A stretch of DNA of 21,376 nt from Nitrospinales bacterium (GCA_023248615.1 JAHFEI010000004.1:1-21376), one strand, 5' to 3'. Counted from the stretch's first letter, positions 1 through 7,597 are shown. Notes: a model not told the origin generated them from the letters alone. Translations and numbers: made by a program.

Positions 1-726
1 CCGGTTGTGGATACCTGGTGGCAAACGGAAACCGGCGGCATCCTTATATCGCCGCTTCCGGGGGCAACGCCGCTTAAGCCCGGTTCCGCCACGCTTCCGT
101 TTTTCGGGGTGGCGCCGGAAGTGATAAGACAGGATGGCACCCGCGCCGACGTGAACGAGGGCGGCTATCTGGTGCTGAACAAGCCGTGGCCCGGCATTAT
201 GCGCACCGTGTATGGCGCACACCAGAAATTTAAGGATACCTATTTTTCCATGTTCCCCGGCAAGTACTTTACAGGCGATGGGGCGAGGGTGGACGAAGAC
301 GGCTACTTCTGGCTGATGGGCAGGATAGACGACGTCATCAACGTTTCCGGCCATCGCATAGGCACGGCGGAAGTGGAAAGCGCGCTGGTAAGCCACCCGA
401 AAGTGGCGGAAGCCGCAGTAGTGGCGATGCCGCACGATATCAAGGGGCAGGCGCTGTATGCCTATGTGATTTTAAAGCTGGGGAACGATGCCTCCGCAGG
501 ACTGGAGAAGGAGCTTAAAGACCACGTGGCAAAGGAAATAGGGGCGATAGCCAAACCGGATATCATCCACATCACCCCCGCGTTGCCAAAAACGCGTAGC
601 GGAAAAATCATGCGGCGCATACTGCGAAAAATAGCGGAAAACGATGTCGCCTCGGTGGGCGATACCAGCACGCTTGCCGACCCCTCGGTGGTGGACGCCC
701 TTATCGCCGCCCGCAAAGTGAAGTAG
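1..726 (+). CDS. acs: Acetyl-CoA synthetase, C-terminal part (5' truncated by window)
   Basis: AMP-forming acetate-CoA ligase converts acetate, ATP and CoA to acetyl-CoA, AMP and PPi in the cytosol. The reading frame is open from the first base (Pro-Val-Val-Asp-Thr-Trp-Trp), so the gene starts upstream of the window and only about 241 C-terminal residues are seen. The motif DTWWQTETGG, the TGDGARVDEDGYFWLMGRIDD segment (hinge and core motif) and VSGHRIGTAEVE are typical of the Acs branch of the ANL adenylating superfamily. Near the end, PKTRSGKIMRR contains the conserved lysine that is acetylated in characterised Acs proteins. The family is about 650 residues long. The next gene, ffh, has its own promoter, so acs is probably the last gene of its unit. 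Other acyl-CoA synthetases are possible but fit less well. Confidence 0.95.
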   Translation, partial: PVVDTWWQTETGGILISPLPGATPLKPGSATLPFFGVAPEVIRQDGTRADVNEGGYLVLNKPWPGIMRTVYGAHQKFKDTYFSMFPGKYFTGDGARVDEDGYFWLMGRIDDVINVSGHRIGTAEVESALVSHPKVAEAAVVAMPHDIKGQALYAYVILKLGNDASAGLEKELKDHVAKEIGAIAKPDIIHITPALPKTRSGKIMRRILRKIAENDVASVGDTSTLADPSVVDALIAARKVK

Positions 727-796
727 CGCAACACGTTCCCAGTCAATGGAAACCAGGGTAGGGGTAAATCATCACCCCCCGCCAAAAACACGGGAA

Positions 797-827
797 TTGA
801 CATTTGTGCATGGAACTAGTGTAGAAT
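797..827 (+). promoter_or_regulatory. Sigma-70-type promoter of the ffh operon
   Basis: A perfect -35 box TTGACA (797-802) is followed after 19 bases by TAGAAT (822-827). The spacing is slightly long. Transcription should start about 7 bases after the -10 box, near 834, leaving only about 6 bases before the ffh ATG at 840. The bases between are pyrimidine-rich with no Shine-Dalgarno, so the ffh message looks nearly leaderless. Confidence 0.6.
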
Positions 828-839
828 ACCCGTTTTCTT

Positions 840-2168
840 ATGTTTGAACAATTAGGAAACCGCCTCTCAGAGGCACTACGGAAGATAAAAGGCCTTTCGC
901 AGCTTAGCGATGCGAACATGGCTGATGCGTTGGGGGAGGTGCGTCTTGCCCTTCTGGATGCCGACGTCGCCAACGAAGTGGTCAAGGATTTCATCGAAAA
1001 AATCCGCGCACAATCAAAAGGCACGGCGGTTTTAAAGAGCCTCGCCCCCGGCCAGATGGCCATAAAAATAGTCTACGACGAACTGGTAAGCCTGCTGGGC
1101 GGACACAGGGCAGGCATCAATATGGCCGACAAGGGGCCAACAGTGGTGCTGATGACCGGCCTGCAAGGCTCCGGCAAAACCACCACCACAGCCAAGCTGG
1201 CGTTGCACCTGAGAAAAGAGGGTTTCCGCCCGATGCTGGTATCGGCGGACATTTATCGCCCGGCGGCGCGTGAGCAACTTTCGGTATTGGGCGCCCAACT
1301 GGAGATACCGGTATGCTACCCGGCGGATTTGAACGACCCGGTTAAAATATGCAAAAAAGCCATGCAGGCAATGAAGGACGAAGACGCGAACGTACTGCTT
1401 GTTGATACCGCCGGACGCCTTCAGATAGACGAAGAGCTGATGGCGGAGCTTGAAAAGATAAAAAAGGAGATATCCCCAAACGAAGTCCTTTTTATAGCGG
1501 ATGCCATGACGGGCAGGCAGGCGGCGGATATCGCTCTGACGTTCCACAAGCGCGTACAGATAACCGGCGTAATCCTGACCAAGATGGATGGCGACGCCAG
1601 GGGCGGCGCGGCGCTTTCCATAAAGTCGGTGGTTGGCGCACCCATTAAGTTCTCCGGTATCGGCGAGAAGCCGGAGCAGTTTGAGGTATTCCACCCGGAC
1701 AGGATGGCTCAGCGGATACTGGGCATGGGCGATGTGCTGAGCCTTATCGAAAAGGCGCAGGAAGCGGCGAACGAGGAAGAAGCCAAAAAGCTGGAACGCA
1801 AGATGTCGGCTGGCGATTTCGACCTGAACGACTTCATGCAACAGCTAAACATGGTGAAAAAGATGGGGCCGCTGAACCAGCTTATGGGAATGGTGCCGGG
1901 GCTGAAAATCCCCAAGGACGCCGCCATAGACGAGGGTGCTCTGGGCAGGGTTGAGGCCATCATAAATTCAATGACAAAAGAAGAGCGTAAATCCTATACA
2001 ATAATCAATGGAAGCCGCAAAGAGAGGATAGCGGAGGGAAGCGGCACGGATATAAACGAAGTAAATCGTCTGTTAAAGCAGTTCGTCCAGATGAAGAAGG
2101 TTATGAAGACCTTCAAAAAAGGCGGCGGACTGCCAGGCATGCCCGGCGTTGGACGGATTGGAAGATAG
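840..2168 (+). CDS. ffh: Signal recognition particle protein Ffh
   Basis: GTPase that binds signal sequences on nascent membrane proteins and, with SRP RNA and FtsY, delivers ribosomes to the Sec translocon. The 442-residue product has the usual length. An N-terminal helical bundle is followed by the G domain: G1 loop GLQGSGKTTTTAKL near residue 107, DTAGR near 188 and TKMDGDARGG near 246. The methionine-rich M domain (residues about 320-430) contains MGMVPGL and the SRP RNA-binding segment with GSRKERIAEGSG. It opens the ffh-rpsP-khpA-rimM-trmD-rplS operon, a conserved arrangement. The ATG at 840 has no Shine-Dalgarno and lies just downstream of a predicted promoter. Confidence 0.98.
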   Translation: MFEQLGNRLSEALRKIKGLSQLSDANMADALGEVRLALLDADVANEVVKDFIEKIRAQSKGTAVLKSLAPGQMAIKIVYDELVSLLGGHRAGINMADKGPTVVLMTGLQGSGKTTTTAKLALHLRKEGFRPMLVSADIYRPAAREQLSVLGAQLEIPVCYPADLNDPVKICKKAMQAMKDEDANVLLVDTAGRLQIDEELMAELEKIKKEISPNEVLFIADAMTGRQAADIALTFHKRVQITGVILTKMDGDARGGAALSIKSVVGAPIKFSGIGEKPEQFEVFHPDRMAQRILGMGDVLSLIEKAQEAANEEEAKKLERKMSAGDFDLNDFMQQLNMVKKMGPLNQLMGMVPGLKIPKDAAIDEGALGRVEAIINSMTKEERKSYTIINGSRKERIAEGSGTDINEVNRLLKQFVQMKKVMKTFKKGGGLPGMPGVGRIGR

Positions 2169-2211
2169 AAGAAGTAGTGTAACCGGAATCTTGGAAATTT
2201 TAGGAGGATAA

Positions 2212-2481
2212 ATGCCCGTTGTAATCAGATTGGCCAGAGGCGGCAAGAAGAAAAAGCCTTTTTACAGGATTGTGGCCGCAGACAAGCGCTATTGCCGCGA
2301 TGGTCGGTTCTTGGAAATCGTAGGAACCTACGATCCGCGCACCGAAAAAGCGATTGTGAAAAAAGAGGCCGCAGAAAAATGGATACTGACAGGTGCGCAA
2401 TGCTCGGCAACAGTGAAAAAGCTGTTCACCAAGGAAGGCGTATCGCTGGCTTTCAAGAAGGCCGAACCGGTAGGAGCCTGA
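2212..2481 (+). CDS. rpsP: 30S ribosomal protein S16
   Basis: Small-subunit ribosomal protein that binds 16S rRNA in the body of the 30S particle. The 89-residue product begins MPVVIRLARGGKKKKPFYRI, which is characteristic of the bS16 family, and includes RFLEIVGTYDPR. The length is normal. The start is certain: a strong Shine-Dalgarno (AGGAGG) sits a few bases before the ATG. It follows ffh by 43 bases and precedes khpA by 57 bases, the standard order in this operon. Confidence 0.98.
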   Translation: MPVVIRLARGGKKKKPFYRIVAADKRYCRDGRFLEIVGTYDPRTEKAIVKKEAAEKWILTGAQCSATVKKLFTKEGVSLAFKKAEPVGA

Positions 2482-2538
2482 TAGCGGGCCGCTTTTGTAG
2501 CGCGTTTTTTTCACAACTGCGCCAGAGGAGTACCATCA

Positions 2539-2769
2539 ATGAAAGAGCTAATTGAAATTATCGTGAAAAATATAGTGGATAGCCCCGAAGAAGTGCAGGT
2601 AGGCGAAATAGTGGGCGAGAAGACCATAGTGATAGAACTGCGCGTCTCGCAGCCGGACTTGGGAAAGGTTATCGGCAAGCAGGGGCGTACCGCGCGCGCC
2701 ATGCGCACCCTTTTGTCCGCCGCCGCCGCAAAGAGCAACCAGCGGGCGGTACTGGAGATACTGGAGTAA
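2539..2769 (+). CDS. khpA: KH-domain RNA-binding protein KhpA
   Basis: Small RNA-binding protein (76 residues) of the KhpA/YlqC family, which in other bacteria pairs with KhpB and binds many RNAs. A single KH domain fills the protein, and the GxxG loop is seen as IGKQGR followed by TARAMRTLL. The Shine-Dalgarno AGAGGAG lies upstream of the ATG at 2539. Its position between rpsP and rimM is the conserved location of this family. The stop codon is one base before the rimM start, so the two are probably translationally coupled. Confidence 0.93.
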   Translation: MKELIEIIVKNIVDSPEEVQVGEIVGEKTIVIELRVSQPDLGKVIGKQGRTARAMRTLLSAAAAKSNQRAVLEILE

Positions 2770-2770
2770 A

Positions 2771-3298
2771 TTGCCCAAGGGAAAAGTTGCCTGCGGCAGG
2801 TTTTTAAAGCCGTTCGGTGTGGGCGGCGAACTGAAGTTTGAGCCGTACTTTCCCGAGGATATAAATCCCGCATCACTTGCCTCGGCTGTGGTGCGCCACA
2901 AGCCGGGGAAAGCGCGTGCCGACCTCGAAATCCTTATCGCCTCCGCCAGGCCGCTTAGCGGCGGACTGTGGGCCATCCGGCCCGATGGCTGCGGGTCGCC
3001 GGAAGAGGCGGCGGAATTCACCAACGCGGAGCTTATGGTAGACCGCGCCTTGATGCCGAAACTGGGAGATGGCGAATACCTTGCGGAAGACATCATAGGA
3101 TGCCGCGTGGTGGACGCGCAGGGGACGCTAATAGGCGCCGTGCGCGACGTCTATTCCACCGGCGCAAACGACATCTGGGAACTGAAGGGCGTAGACGGCA
3201 GGGAACTGCTGGTGCCAGCCATCGCGCATGTAATCGTATCGGTAGACCTGGAAAGCCGCACGATAACTATAAACGTGCTTGAAGGGCTTTTCGACTGA
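2771..3298 (+). CDS. rimM: Ribosome maturation factor RimM
   Basis: Assists late assembly of the 30S head near protein S19. The 175-residue product shows both family domains: an N-terminal RimM barrel (GRFLKPFGVGGELKF, residues about 9-23) and a C-terminal PRC barrel starting around YLAEDIIGCRV, with TGANDIWEL and ELLVPAI. The start is an unusual TTG at 2771, chosen because GGAG (2763-2766), inside the end of khpA, is correctly spaced and because the family motif begins close to it. The stop TGA overlaps the trmD ATG by one base (TGATG), which suggests coupled translation. Confidence 0.95.
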   Translation: MPKGKVACGRFLKPFGVGGELKFEPYFPEDINPASLASAVVRHKPGKARADLEILIASARPLSGGLWAIRPDGCGSPEEAAEFTNAELMVDRALMPKLGDGEYLAEDIIGCRVVDAQGTLIGAVRDVYSTGANDIWELKGVDGRELLVPAIAHVIVSVDLESRTITINVLEGLFD

Positions 3299-4551
3299 TG
3301 CGTATAGACCTGCTGACCATCTTCCCCCAGTTTTTCGATTCCTTCCTGGGGGAAAGCCTGCTGGCGAAAGCCATCGAAAAAAACATCCTCGCCGTAAATG
3401 TGCACGATATCCGCGCCCACGCCGAAAACAAGCACCACAAGGTAGACGACGCCCCATTTGGCGGCGGCGCGGGAATGGTGATGGCGGTACAGCCGATTGC
3501 GGACGCTATCGAATCGCTAAAAAAAGAATCACCGGCGCGCACGATACTGCTAAGCCCGCGCGGGAAACTTTTTACGCAGGAAAAGGCGCGAGAGCTTGCA
3601 AAAGAAGAGCGGCTGATACTCATCTGCGGGCGGTATGAAGGGGTGGACGAGCGCATAGTGCAACACTGGGTGGACGAAGAGTTGTCGCTTGGCGATTACA
3701 TCCTCAACGGCGGCGAGGTGGCGGCCATGGCGGTGATGGAGGCCGTTTTCCGCCTGTTGCCGGGAGCTGTAGGATGCGATGAATCGCTGGAGCACGAGAG
3801 CTTTGAGCAGGGGCTTTTGGAATATCCACAGTACACCAGGCCAGAGGAATTCCGCGGCCTGTGCGTGCCGGAGGAGCTTATTTCCGGCCATCACGAAAAC
3901 ATAAAAAAATGGCGACACCAGGAATCGGTGCGCAAAACGCGGGCTAACCGCCCAGACTTGCTGGCGAAAAAAGCGGAACAAATGCCGAAGCCAAAATTCT
4001 CCGTGGCGCTGGTGCATTATCCGGTGTCGGCAAAAAACGGGTCGGAGATGATAAGCTCCATCACCACGTTGGATGTGCACGACATCGCCCGGCTGGGAAA
4101 AACCTACGGGGCGCAACGGGCATACATAGTCACGCCTGTGGTAGACCAGCAACTGCTTGCCAAGCGGATGGTGGAACACTGGCTGGAAGAAGATACCCTG
4201 AAACGGCTGGATAACCGCCGCTCCGCCGCAGTGGAAATTTTGAATATCGCCGGGTCTATTGACGAAATGCTGGCGGATGCCCGCAAACGTTGCAAAAAGG
4301 TGAAGTTGCTTGCCACCACGGCGGCACAAACGCCAAGCTCCCTCTCGCCCGCCGATTGGCGGATGATGGCGGTGGACGGGGAGGAATGGATAATAATGTT
4401 CGGCACGGCCTACGGGCTGGGAAAATCGTTGCTGGAGCGGGCGGATGGCATACTCGCCCCCATAGATGGAGACGGCGAATTTAACCATTTGCCAGTTAGG
4501 GGCGCATCTGCTATCATTCTAGATCGTTTGTTAGGAAGATTAAGGAGTTAG
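3298..4551 (+). CDS. trmD: tRNA (guanine-37-N1)-methyltransferase TrmD fused to a second SPOUT-type RNA methyltransferase domain
   Basis: The first ~228 residues are a complete TrmD, which methylates G37 of tRNAs and prevents frameshifting. Visible motifs are LSPRGKLFTQ (85-94), GRYEGVDER (111-119) and LGDYILNGGE (131-140), the latter two forming the SAM knot and catalytic region. Typical TrmD ends near 240-250 residues, but this protein is 417. Residues about 232-417 resemble the stand-alone SPOUT family Methyltrn_RNA_4 (COG4752 type). They begin FSVALVHYPV and carry late knot-like motifs IMFGTAYGL (366-374) and FNHLPVRGASAIILDR (395-410). The target of the second domain is unknown to me. 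The reading frame is continuous with no frameshift, so I treat the fusion as real. The gene overlaps rimM by one base and ends two bases before the rplS start. Confidence 0.93.
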   Translation: MRIDLLTIFPQFFDSFLGESLLAKAIEKNILAVNVHDIRAHAENKHHKVDDAPFGGGAGMVMAVQPIADAIESLKKESPARTILLSPRGKLFTQEKARELAKEERLILICGRYEGVDERIVQHWVDEELSLGDYILNGGEVAAMAVMEAVFRLLPGAVGCDESLEHESFEQGLLEYPQYTRPEEFRGLCVPEELISGHHENIKKWRHQESVRKTRANRPDLLAKKAEQMPKPKFSVALVHYPVSAKNGSEMISSITTLDVHDIARLGKTYGAQRAYIVTPVVDQQLLAKRMVEHWLEEDTLKRLDNRRSAAVEILNIAGSIDEMLADARKRCKKVKLLATTAAQTPSSLSPADWRMMAVDGEEWIIMFGTAYGLGKSLLERADGILAPIDGDGEFNHLPVRGASAIILDRLLGRLRS

Positions 4552-4553
4552 AA

Positions 4554-4946
4554 ATGAACATCATAAATAAGCTGGAAAAAACGTATCTGAGAAAAGACCT
4601 GCCGCTGTTTCGCGTCGGCGACACCATAAAGGTCTACGTCAAAATTATCGAAGGCGAAAAAGAGCGCATACAGGCCGTTGAAGGCATTGTCATACGCAAA
4701 AGGGGCGATGGGACGCGGGCCACTTTCACCGTCCGCAAAGTATCGTTCAACATCGGCGTGGAAAGGGTGTTCCCGCTCCACTCCCCGCGTATCGAAAAGA
4801 TAGAGCTGATACGCCGCAACCGCGTGCGCCGCGCCAGGCTGTACTTCCTTAGGGACCTGAAAGGCAAGGCCGCACGCCTTACCGAAGTCAGGAGATCCAA
4901 GGCAAAGGCCAAGGCTACCGCACCCGTAGCGCCCGCCGCAGAGTAG
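4554..4946 (+). CDS. rplS: 50S ribosomal protein L19
   Basis: Large-subunit protein at the interface with the 30S subunit. The 130-residue product has family signatures FRVGDTIKVYVKI, GIVIRKRGDG and the basic VRRARLYFLRDLKGKAARL near the end. An alanine/lysine-rich tail of about 15 residues extends past the core. AAGGAG (4541-4546) is well placed before the ATG at 4554. It is the last gene of the operon and is followed by two hairpins, the second a strong terminator. Confidence 0.98.
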   Translation: MNIINKLEKTYLRKDLPLFRVGDTIKVYVKIIEGEKERIQAVEGIVIRKRGDGTRATFTVRKVSFNIGVERVFPLHSPRIEKIELIRRNRVRRARLYFLRDLKGKAARLTEVRRSKAKAKATAPVAPAAE

Positions 4947-4953
4947 TTTTTCT

Positions 4954-5023
4954 GCGGATTCAATCCGCGTTTTACCGTCGGGGCAGGAGACAAACAGCGT
5001 CTCTTGCCACTGACGGGCTTTTT
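4954..5023 (+). terminator. Rho-independent terminator(s) after rplS
   Basis: A short hairpin (GCGGAT 4954-4959 pairing with 4963-4968, then GTTTT) is followed by a stronger one. In the stronger one, CCGTC (4975-4979) pairs with GACGG (5012-5016). Inside it, GGCAGGAGAC (4982-4991) pairs with GTCTCTTGCC (4999-5008) with a single G-U wobble. A T run follows at 5019-5023. This should end the ffh-rplS transcript. Confidence 0.85.
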
Positions 5024-5070
5024 CGGTTTCCCCAAGTTTCTCCTAAGGCTTCGTTTTCGCGCCCCGCTGG

Positions 5071-5098
5071 TTGATAATGGCCGGAATATGGGAATAAT
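5071..5098 (+). promoter_or_regulatory. Sigma-70-type promoter of the mfnD/mfnF-like pair
   Basis: TTGATA (5071-5076) and AATAAT (5093-5098) are separated by 16 bases, each matching consensus at five of six positions. Only 8 bases lie between the -10 box and the ATG at 5107, so the transcript would begin at or one to two bases before the start codon (leaderless). Confidence 0.5.
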
Positions 5099-5106
5099 CT
5101 AGGCCT

Positions 5107-6003
5107 ATGCGTTTACTGGCTTTTGAATATGCCTGCGCCGGGGGGGAAGGTGGCGCACAGTTCCTCGAAGAGGGGCGCCAAATGCTCGCCTCGCTGTTGC
5201 GCGACCTCTCAATATCCGGCATCGGCCAAATTACCACCCTTGTGCATGCACCGCTTGACGCTTCAACTTTTCCCGCCACCCGTACCGTGCCTGTGGCTGG
5301 AAACCTTTTCGATGTAGCCGTGCGGGAGATGCAAAACCACGATGCCGCCTGGATAATCGCTCCGGAAACCGGCGGCGCTTTGCTGGAGCTTACGCGGTTG
5401 GCGGAATCGCTCGGGAAAAAGGTTATCGGCCCTTCGTCATCTGCTGTGGAAATATGCGGCGACAAGCGGTTGGCCTATGCCCGGCTGGAAGGCTCGCTGG
5501 ATATGCCGGAAACAGTCTTGTTTAATGACAGCTTCAACCGGTTCCCATGCGTTGTTAAACCGGCAGATGGCGCCGGGTGCGAAAGTACATTCCTGCTAAA
5601 AAACCGCCAAGAGTTGCAATCACTCCACCTACCGCACGGGGATTTTGTGGTGCAACCGTATTTGGAGGGAAAGGCGATGAGCGCCGCCATCGTATGCCAC
5701 AATGGGGAAACGGTGTTGCTGGGCGTATCACGCCAGTTGCTGGAGATAAACGGGCAGATGAAGTTTAAGGGTGTGCGGGGGCCGATAGAGTACCAGCACA
5801 GGGATAGGATAGGGCGTATGGTTTCTCAAATCCAAAAAAATATTGCTGGGCTGGACGGCTACTGGGGAATTGATTTTATTGACTGCGGCGGAAACCCCGC
5901 GCTTATCGAAATAAACCCGAGGCTCACATCCTCTTATCCGGTTTACAGCGCCTCCTCAAAATTTAACATCGCGCGTTTTGCCGTGCTGGGGGAGAGGGCA
6001 TGA
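5107..6003 (+). CDS. ATP-grasp ligase, MfnD-like (tyramine-L-glutamate ligase family)
   Basis: A 298-residue ATP-grasp protein of the COG1821 type. The archaeal member MfnD joins tyramine to glutamate in methanofuran synthesis, and homologues occur in H4MPT-using methylotrophs. The start FEYACAGGEGGAQFLEEGRQM resembles the family's N-terminal motif. The ATP-binding strand is FPCVVKPADGAGCESTFLL (146-164). The metal-binding end is IEINPRLTSSY (267-277), with the ligand residues Glu and Asn present. Its stop overlaps the next gene by ATGA, and that gene is MfnF-like, which strongly supports a role in making a methanofuran-type cofactor. The exact substrate is inference; another amino-acid ligation remains possible. 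The ATG at 5107 lacks a clear Shine-Dalgarno and lies just after a predicted -10 box. Confidence 0.78.
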   Translation: MRLLAFEYACAGGEGGAQFLEEGRQMLASLLRDLSISGIGQITTLVHAPLDASTFPATRTVPVAGNLFDVAVREMQNHDAAWIIAPETGGALLELTRLAESLGKKVIGPSSSAVEICGDKRLAYARLEGSLDMPETVLFNDSFNRFPCVVKPADGAGCESTFLLKNRQELQSLHLPHGDFVVQPYLEGKAMSAAIVCHNGETVLLGVSRQLLEINGQMKFKGVRGPIEYQHRDRIGRMVSQIQKNIAGLDGYWGIDFIDCGGNPALIEINPRLTSSYPVYSASSKFNIARFAVLGERA

Positions 6004-6980
6004 ACATCCTTGCCCTAGACATCGGCGGCTCGTTTATCAAATCTGCCTATTTGCGCAAAAACGCGAAGCCTGTCCGCTCCATAGTGCCGTTCGAGCTGTG
6101 GAAACAGCCACAGCAACTTGCCTCGACATTACGCGCCTTGCGACCAAAAGGACGCTACGAGTGCGCTATAACGATGACTGGGGAATTGTGCGATTGTTTT
6201 GCAAGCCGCAGGCAGGGGGTGCGCCATATCGTGGAATCGGCGCAAGAAGTTTTTGGCTCCATTTCGGTGTTCGGGGTGCGCGGCGAATTATTAAGCCTGC
6301 GGCAGGCGGTGCAAAGGCATTGCGAGGTTGCATCGGCAAATTGGGCTATTGCGCCGCTTTTGCTTGCTGGGGATATGCGCGACTTCCTGCTGGTGGATAT
6401 CGGCTCCACCACCACGGATATGACGCCAGTTAGAAAAGGAAACATCGCCAATAAAGGGTGGACGGATTTCGGGCGGCTTAAAAACGGCGAACTGCTCTAC
6501 ACCGGCTACCTTCGCACACCCGTGCAGGCGGTGGCGCAGGCCGTGCGAGTTGGAGGGGCTTGTGTCCCGTTATCGGCGGAAACATTTTGCCAGATGGGAG
6601 ACCTGTACCTGTTGCTTAAAAAAATAGGCTCGAAAAAATATAACGCCACAACGCCGGATGGAAAAGGAAAAACGGTTGCGGCGGCGCTTCGGCGGCTTGC
6701 GCGTTGCGTGCTCGCGGAGCCAGGGGAACTTTCGGCGTTGGAATTGCTCGGTATCGCCCAACAGGTTGCGAAAGCACAGCAGGATGCGATAGTGGCGGCG
6801 GCTGTTAAATTCGGCCTTCCACTAGTAACAACCGGGACAGGCGCATTTATACTGGACGAGGTATTAAACCAACCGGAGGGAAACGACGGCAAGCTGGCGC
6901 GACATGAACTCGCAGATAGGCATGGCTACGGGGTAGACCCCTCGCTTGCGCTTGCGCTACTTATGGAACGCGGTTTTTAG
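6000..6980 (+). CDS. MfnF-like protein, H4MPT-linked C1-transfer family (hydantoinase/oxoprolinase-related)
   Basis: A 326-residue member of the family annotated as 'probable H4MPT-linked C1 transfer pathway protein'. The archaeal homologue MfnF joins the aminomethylfuran phosphate unit to glutamyl-tyramine in methanofuran synthesis. It has an actin/hydantoinase-like fold: phosphate loops ALDIGGSFIKSAY (5-17) and LLVDIGSTTTDM (130-141). Family-specific motifs are MTGELCDCF (59-67) and GELLYTGYLRTPV (163-175). It is translationally coupled to the MfnD-like gene (ATGA overlap at 6000-6003), so the two consecutive enzymes are made together. The 3' end overlaps the convergent SemiSWEET gene by 20 bases. 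No other H4MPT or formyltransferase genes lie in the window. I am confident of the family and less so of the exact furan product. Confidence 0.8.
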   Translation: MNILALDIGGSFIKSAYLRKNAKPVRSIVPFELWKQPQQLASTLRALRPKGRYECAITMTGELCDCFASRRQGVRHIVESAQEVFGSISVFGVRGELLSLRQAVQRHCEVASANWAIAPLLLAGDMRDFLLVDIGSTTTDMTPVRKGNIANKGWTDFGRLKNGELLYTGYLRTPVQAVAQAVRVGGACVPLSAETFCQMGDLYLLLKKIGSKKYNATTPDGKGKTVAAALRRLARCVLAEPGELSALELLGIAQQVAKAQQDAIVAAAVKFGLPLVTTGTGAFILDEVLNQPEGNDGKLARHELADRHGYGVDPSLALALLMERGF

Positions 6981-7233
6981 AACCGCCTTTCAGTTTCACC
7001 GCCAGCATTATCCCAACCAACAACAAGGTAACGGCGTTTGCCACAATGACAGGGGTGGCGCCTATCAGAAAACCGTATGCCAGCCAAAGCACCATGCCGG
7101 TTACAAACAATACAAGCCATGCGAGCGAAATATCTTCTGTGGAGCCGGTCTTCCATGTTTTATACACCTGCGGAATGAAGGCAAGCGTGGTCAGCGTACC
7201 TGCCACAAATCCGAGCGCATCTAATTTATCCAT
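6961..7233 (-). CDS. SemiSWEET-family sugar transporter (PQ-loop/MtN3)
   Basis: A 90-residue membrane protein with three predicted transmembrane helices: LGFVAGTLTTLAFIPQVYKTW, a middle WLVLFVTGMVLWLAYGFLIG segment, and a C-terminal TPVIVANAVTLLLVGIML segment. The Pro-Gln pair in the first helix and the following GSTEDISL are SemiSWEET signatures. Family members form dimers that move sugars across the inner membrane. The substrate here is unknown. I chose the ATG at 7233, with AAGGTGG about nine bases upstream, over a TTG nine bases earlier. A perfect TATAAT at 7283-7288 gives a leader of roughly 40 bases. The gene converges on and overlaps the mfnF-like gene. Confidence 0.88.
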   Translation of the reverse strand: MDKLDALGFVAGTLTTLAFIPQVYKTWKTGSTEDISLAWLVLFVTGMVLWLAYGFLIGATPVIVANAVTLLLVGIMLAVKLKGGSKNRVP

Positions 7234-7282
7234 ACGAGCCAACCACCTTTTCGCTATTCCACCATACGGCGTGTGATGGGCG

Positions 7283-7288
7283 ATTATA
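7283..7288 (-). promoter_or_regulatory. Probable -10 box of the SemiSWEET gene
   Basis: On the minus strand this is a perfect TATAAT. The -35 region is poor (TGTGCA at 17-base spacing). It lies 50 bases upstream of the ATG. Confidence 0.4.
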
Positions 7289-7357
7289 GGCTATTGCCCT
7301 AACAATGCACACTCCTATTCTTGGCTAACCGTAACGACGTTTTCCCTCTTCTCCCTT

Positions 7358-7596
7358 CCTTTTCCCTGCGAGGATATGCGTTACTCGCACCATGGATGTG
7401 AGAACGGCATCAAGGAACTGAAAAACGGTTACGGGATCGGGGGTTTTGTCTTAACAACTTCTGGGCCACGGAGGCGGCCATGGGGATGGTCGCGCTGGTG
7501 TTCCACAATGCCGCGACAGGACAGGTGCGTCAATACAGGCTAAATCCATCGCGCAGTTTCAACTGTATTTTCCGGGTTTATTTATGCGGATGCTAA
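7358..7596 (+). pseudogene. IS1380-type transposase remnant (C-terminal fragment, frameshifted)
   Basis: Conceptual translation gives CEDMRYSHHGCENGIKELKN and GYGIGGF in one frame, then LNNFWATEAAMGMVALVFHN in the next frame. This matches the C-terminal DDE region of IS1380-family transposases, where a conserved 'EN-IKELK' motif with the catalytic Glu is followed by a 'FWATEAA' motif. The frame switches in the G run near 7440-7445, consistent with loss of one base. There is no start codon, no N-terminal half and no second catalytic Asp nearby. The end of the fragment is uncertain: recognisable similarity stops near 7510 although the frame stays open to a TAA at 7594-7596. Confidence 0.7.
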
Positions 7597-7597
7597 T

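Noticed and set aside
3550..4488. 312-codon minus-strand ORF opposite trmD
   Set aside because: His/Arg/Phe-rich shadow of the trmD reading frame without a credible start or family.
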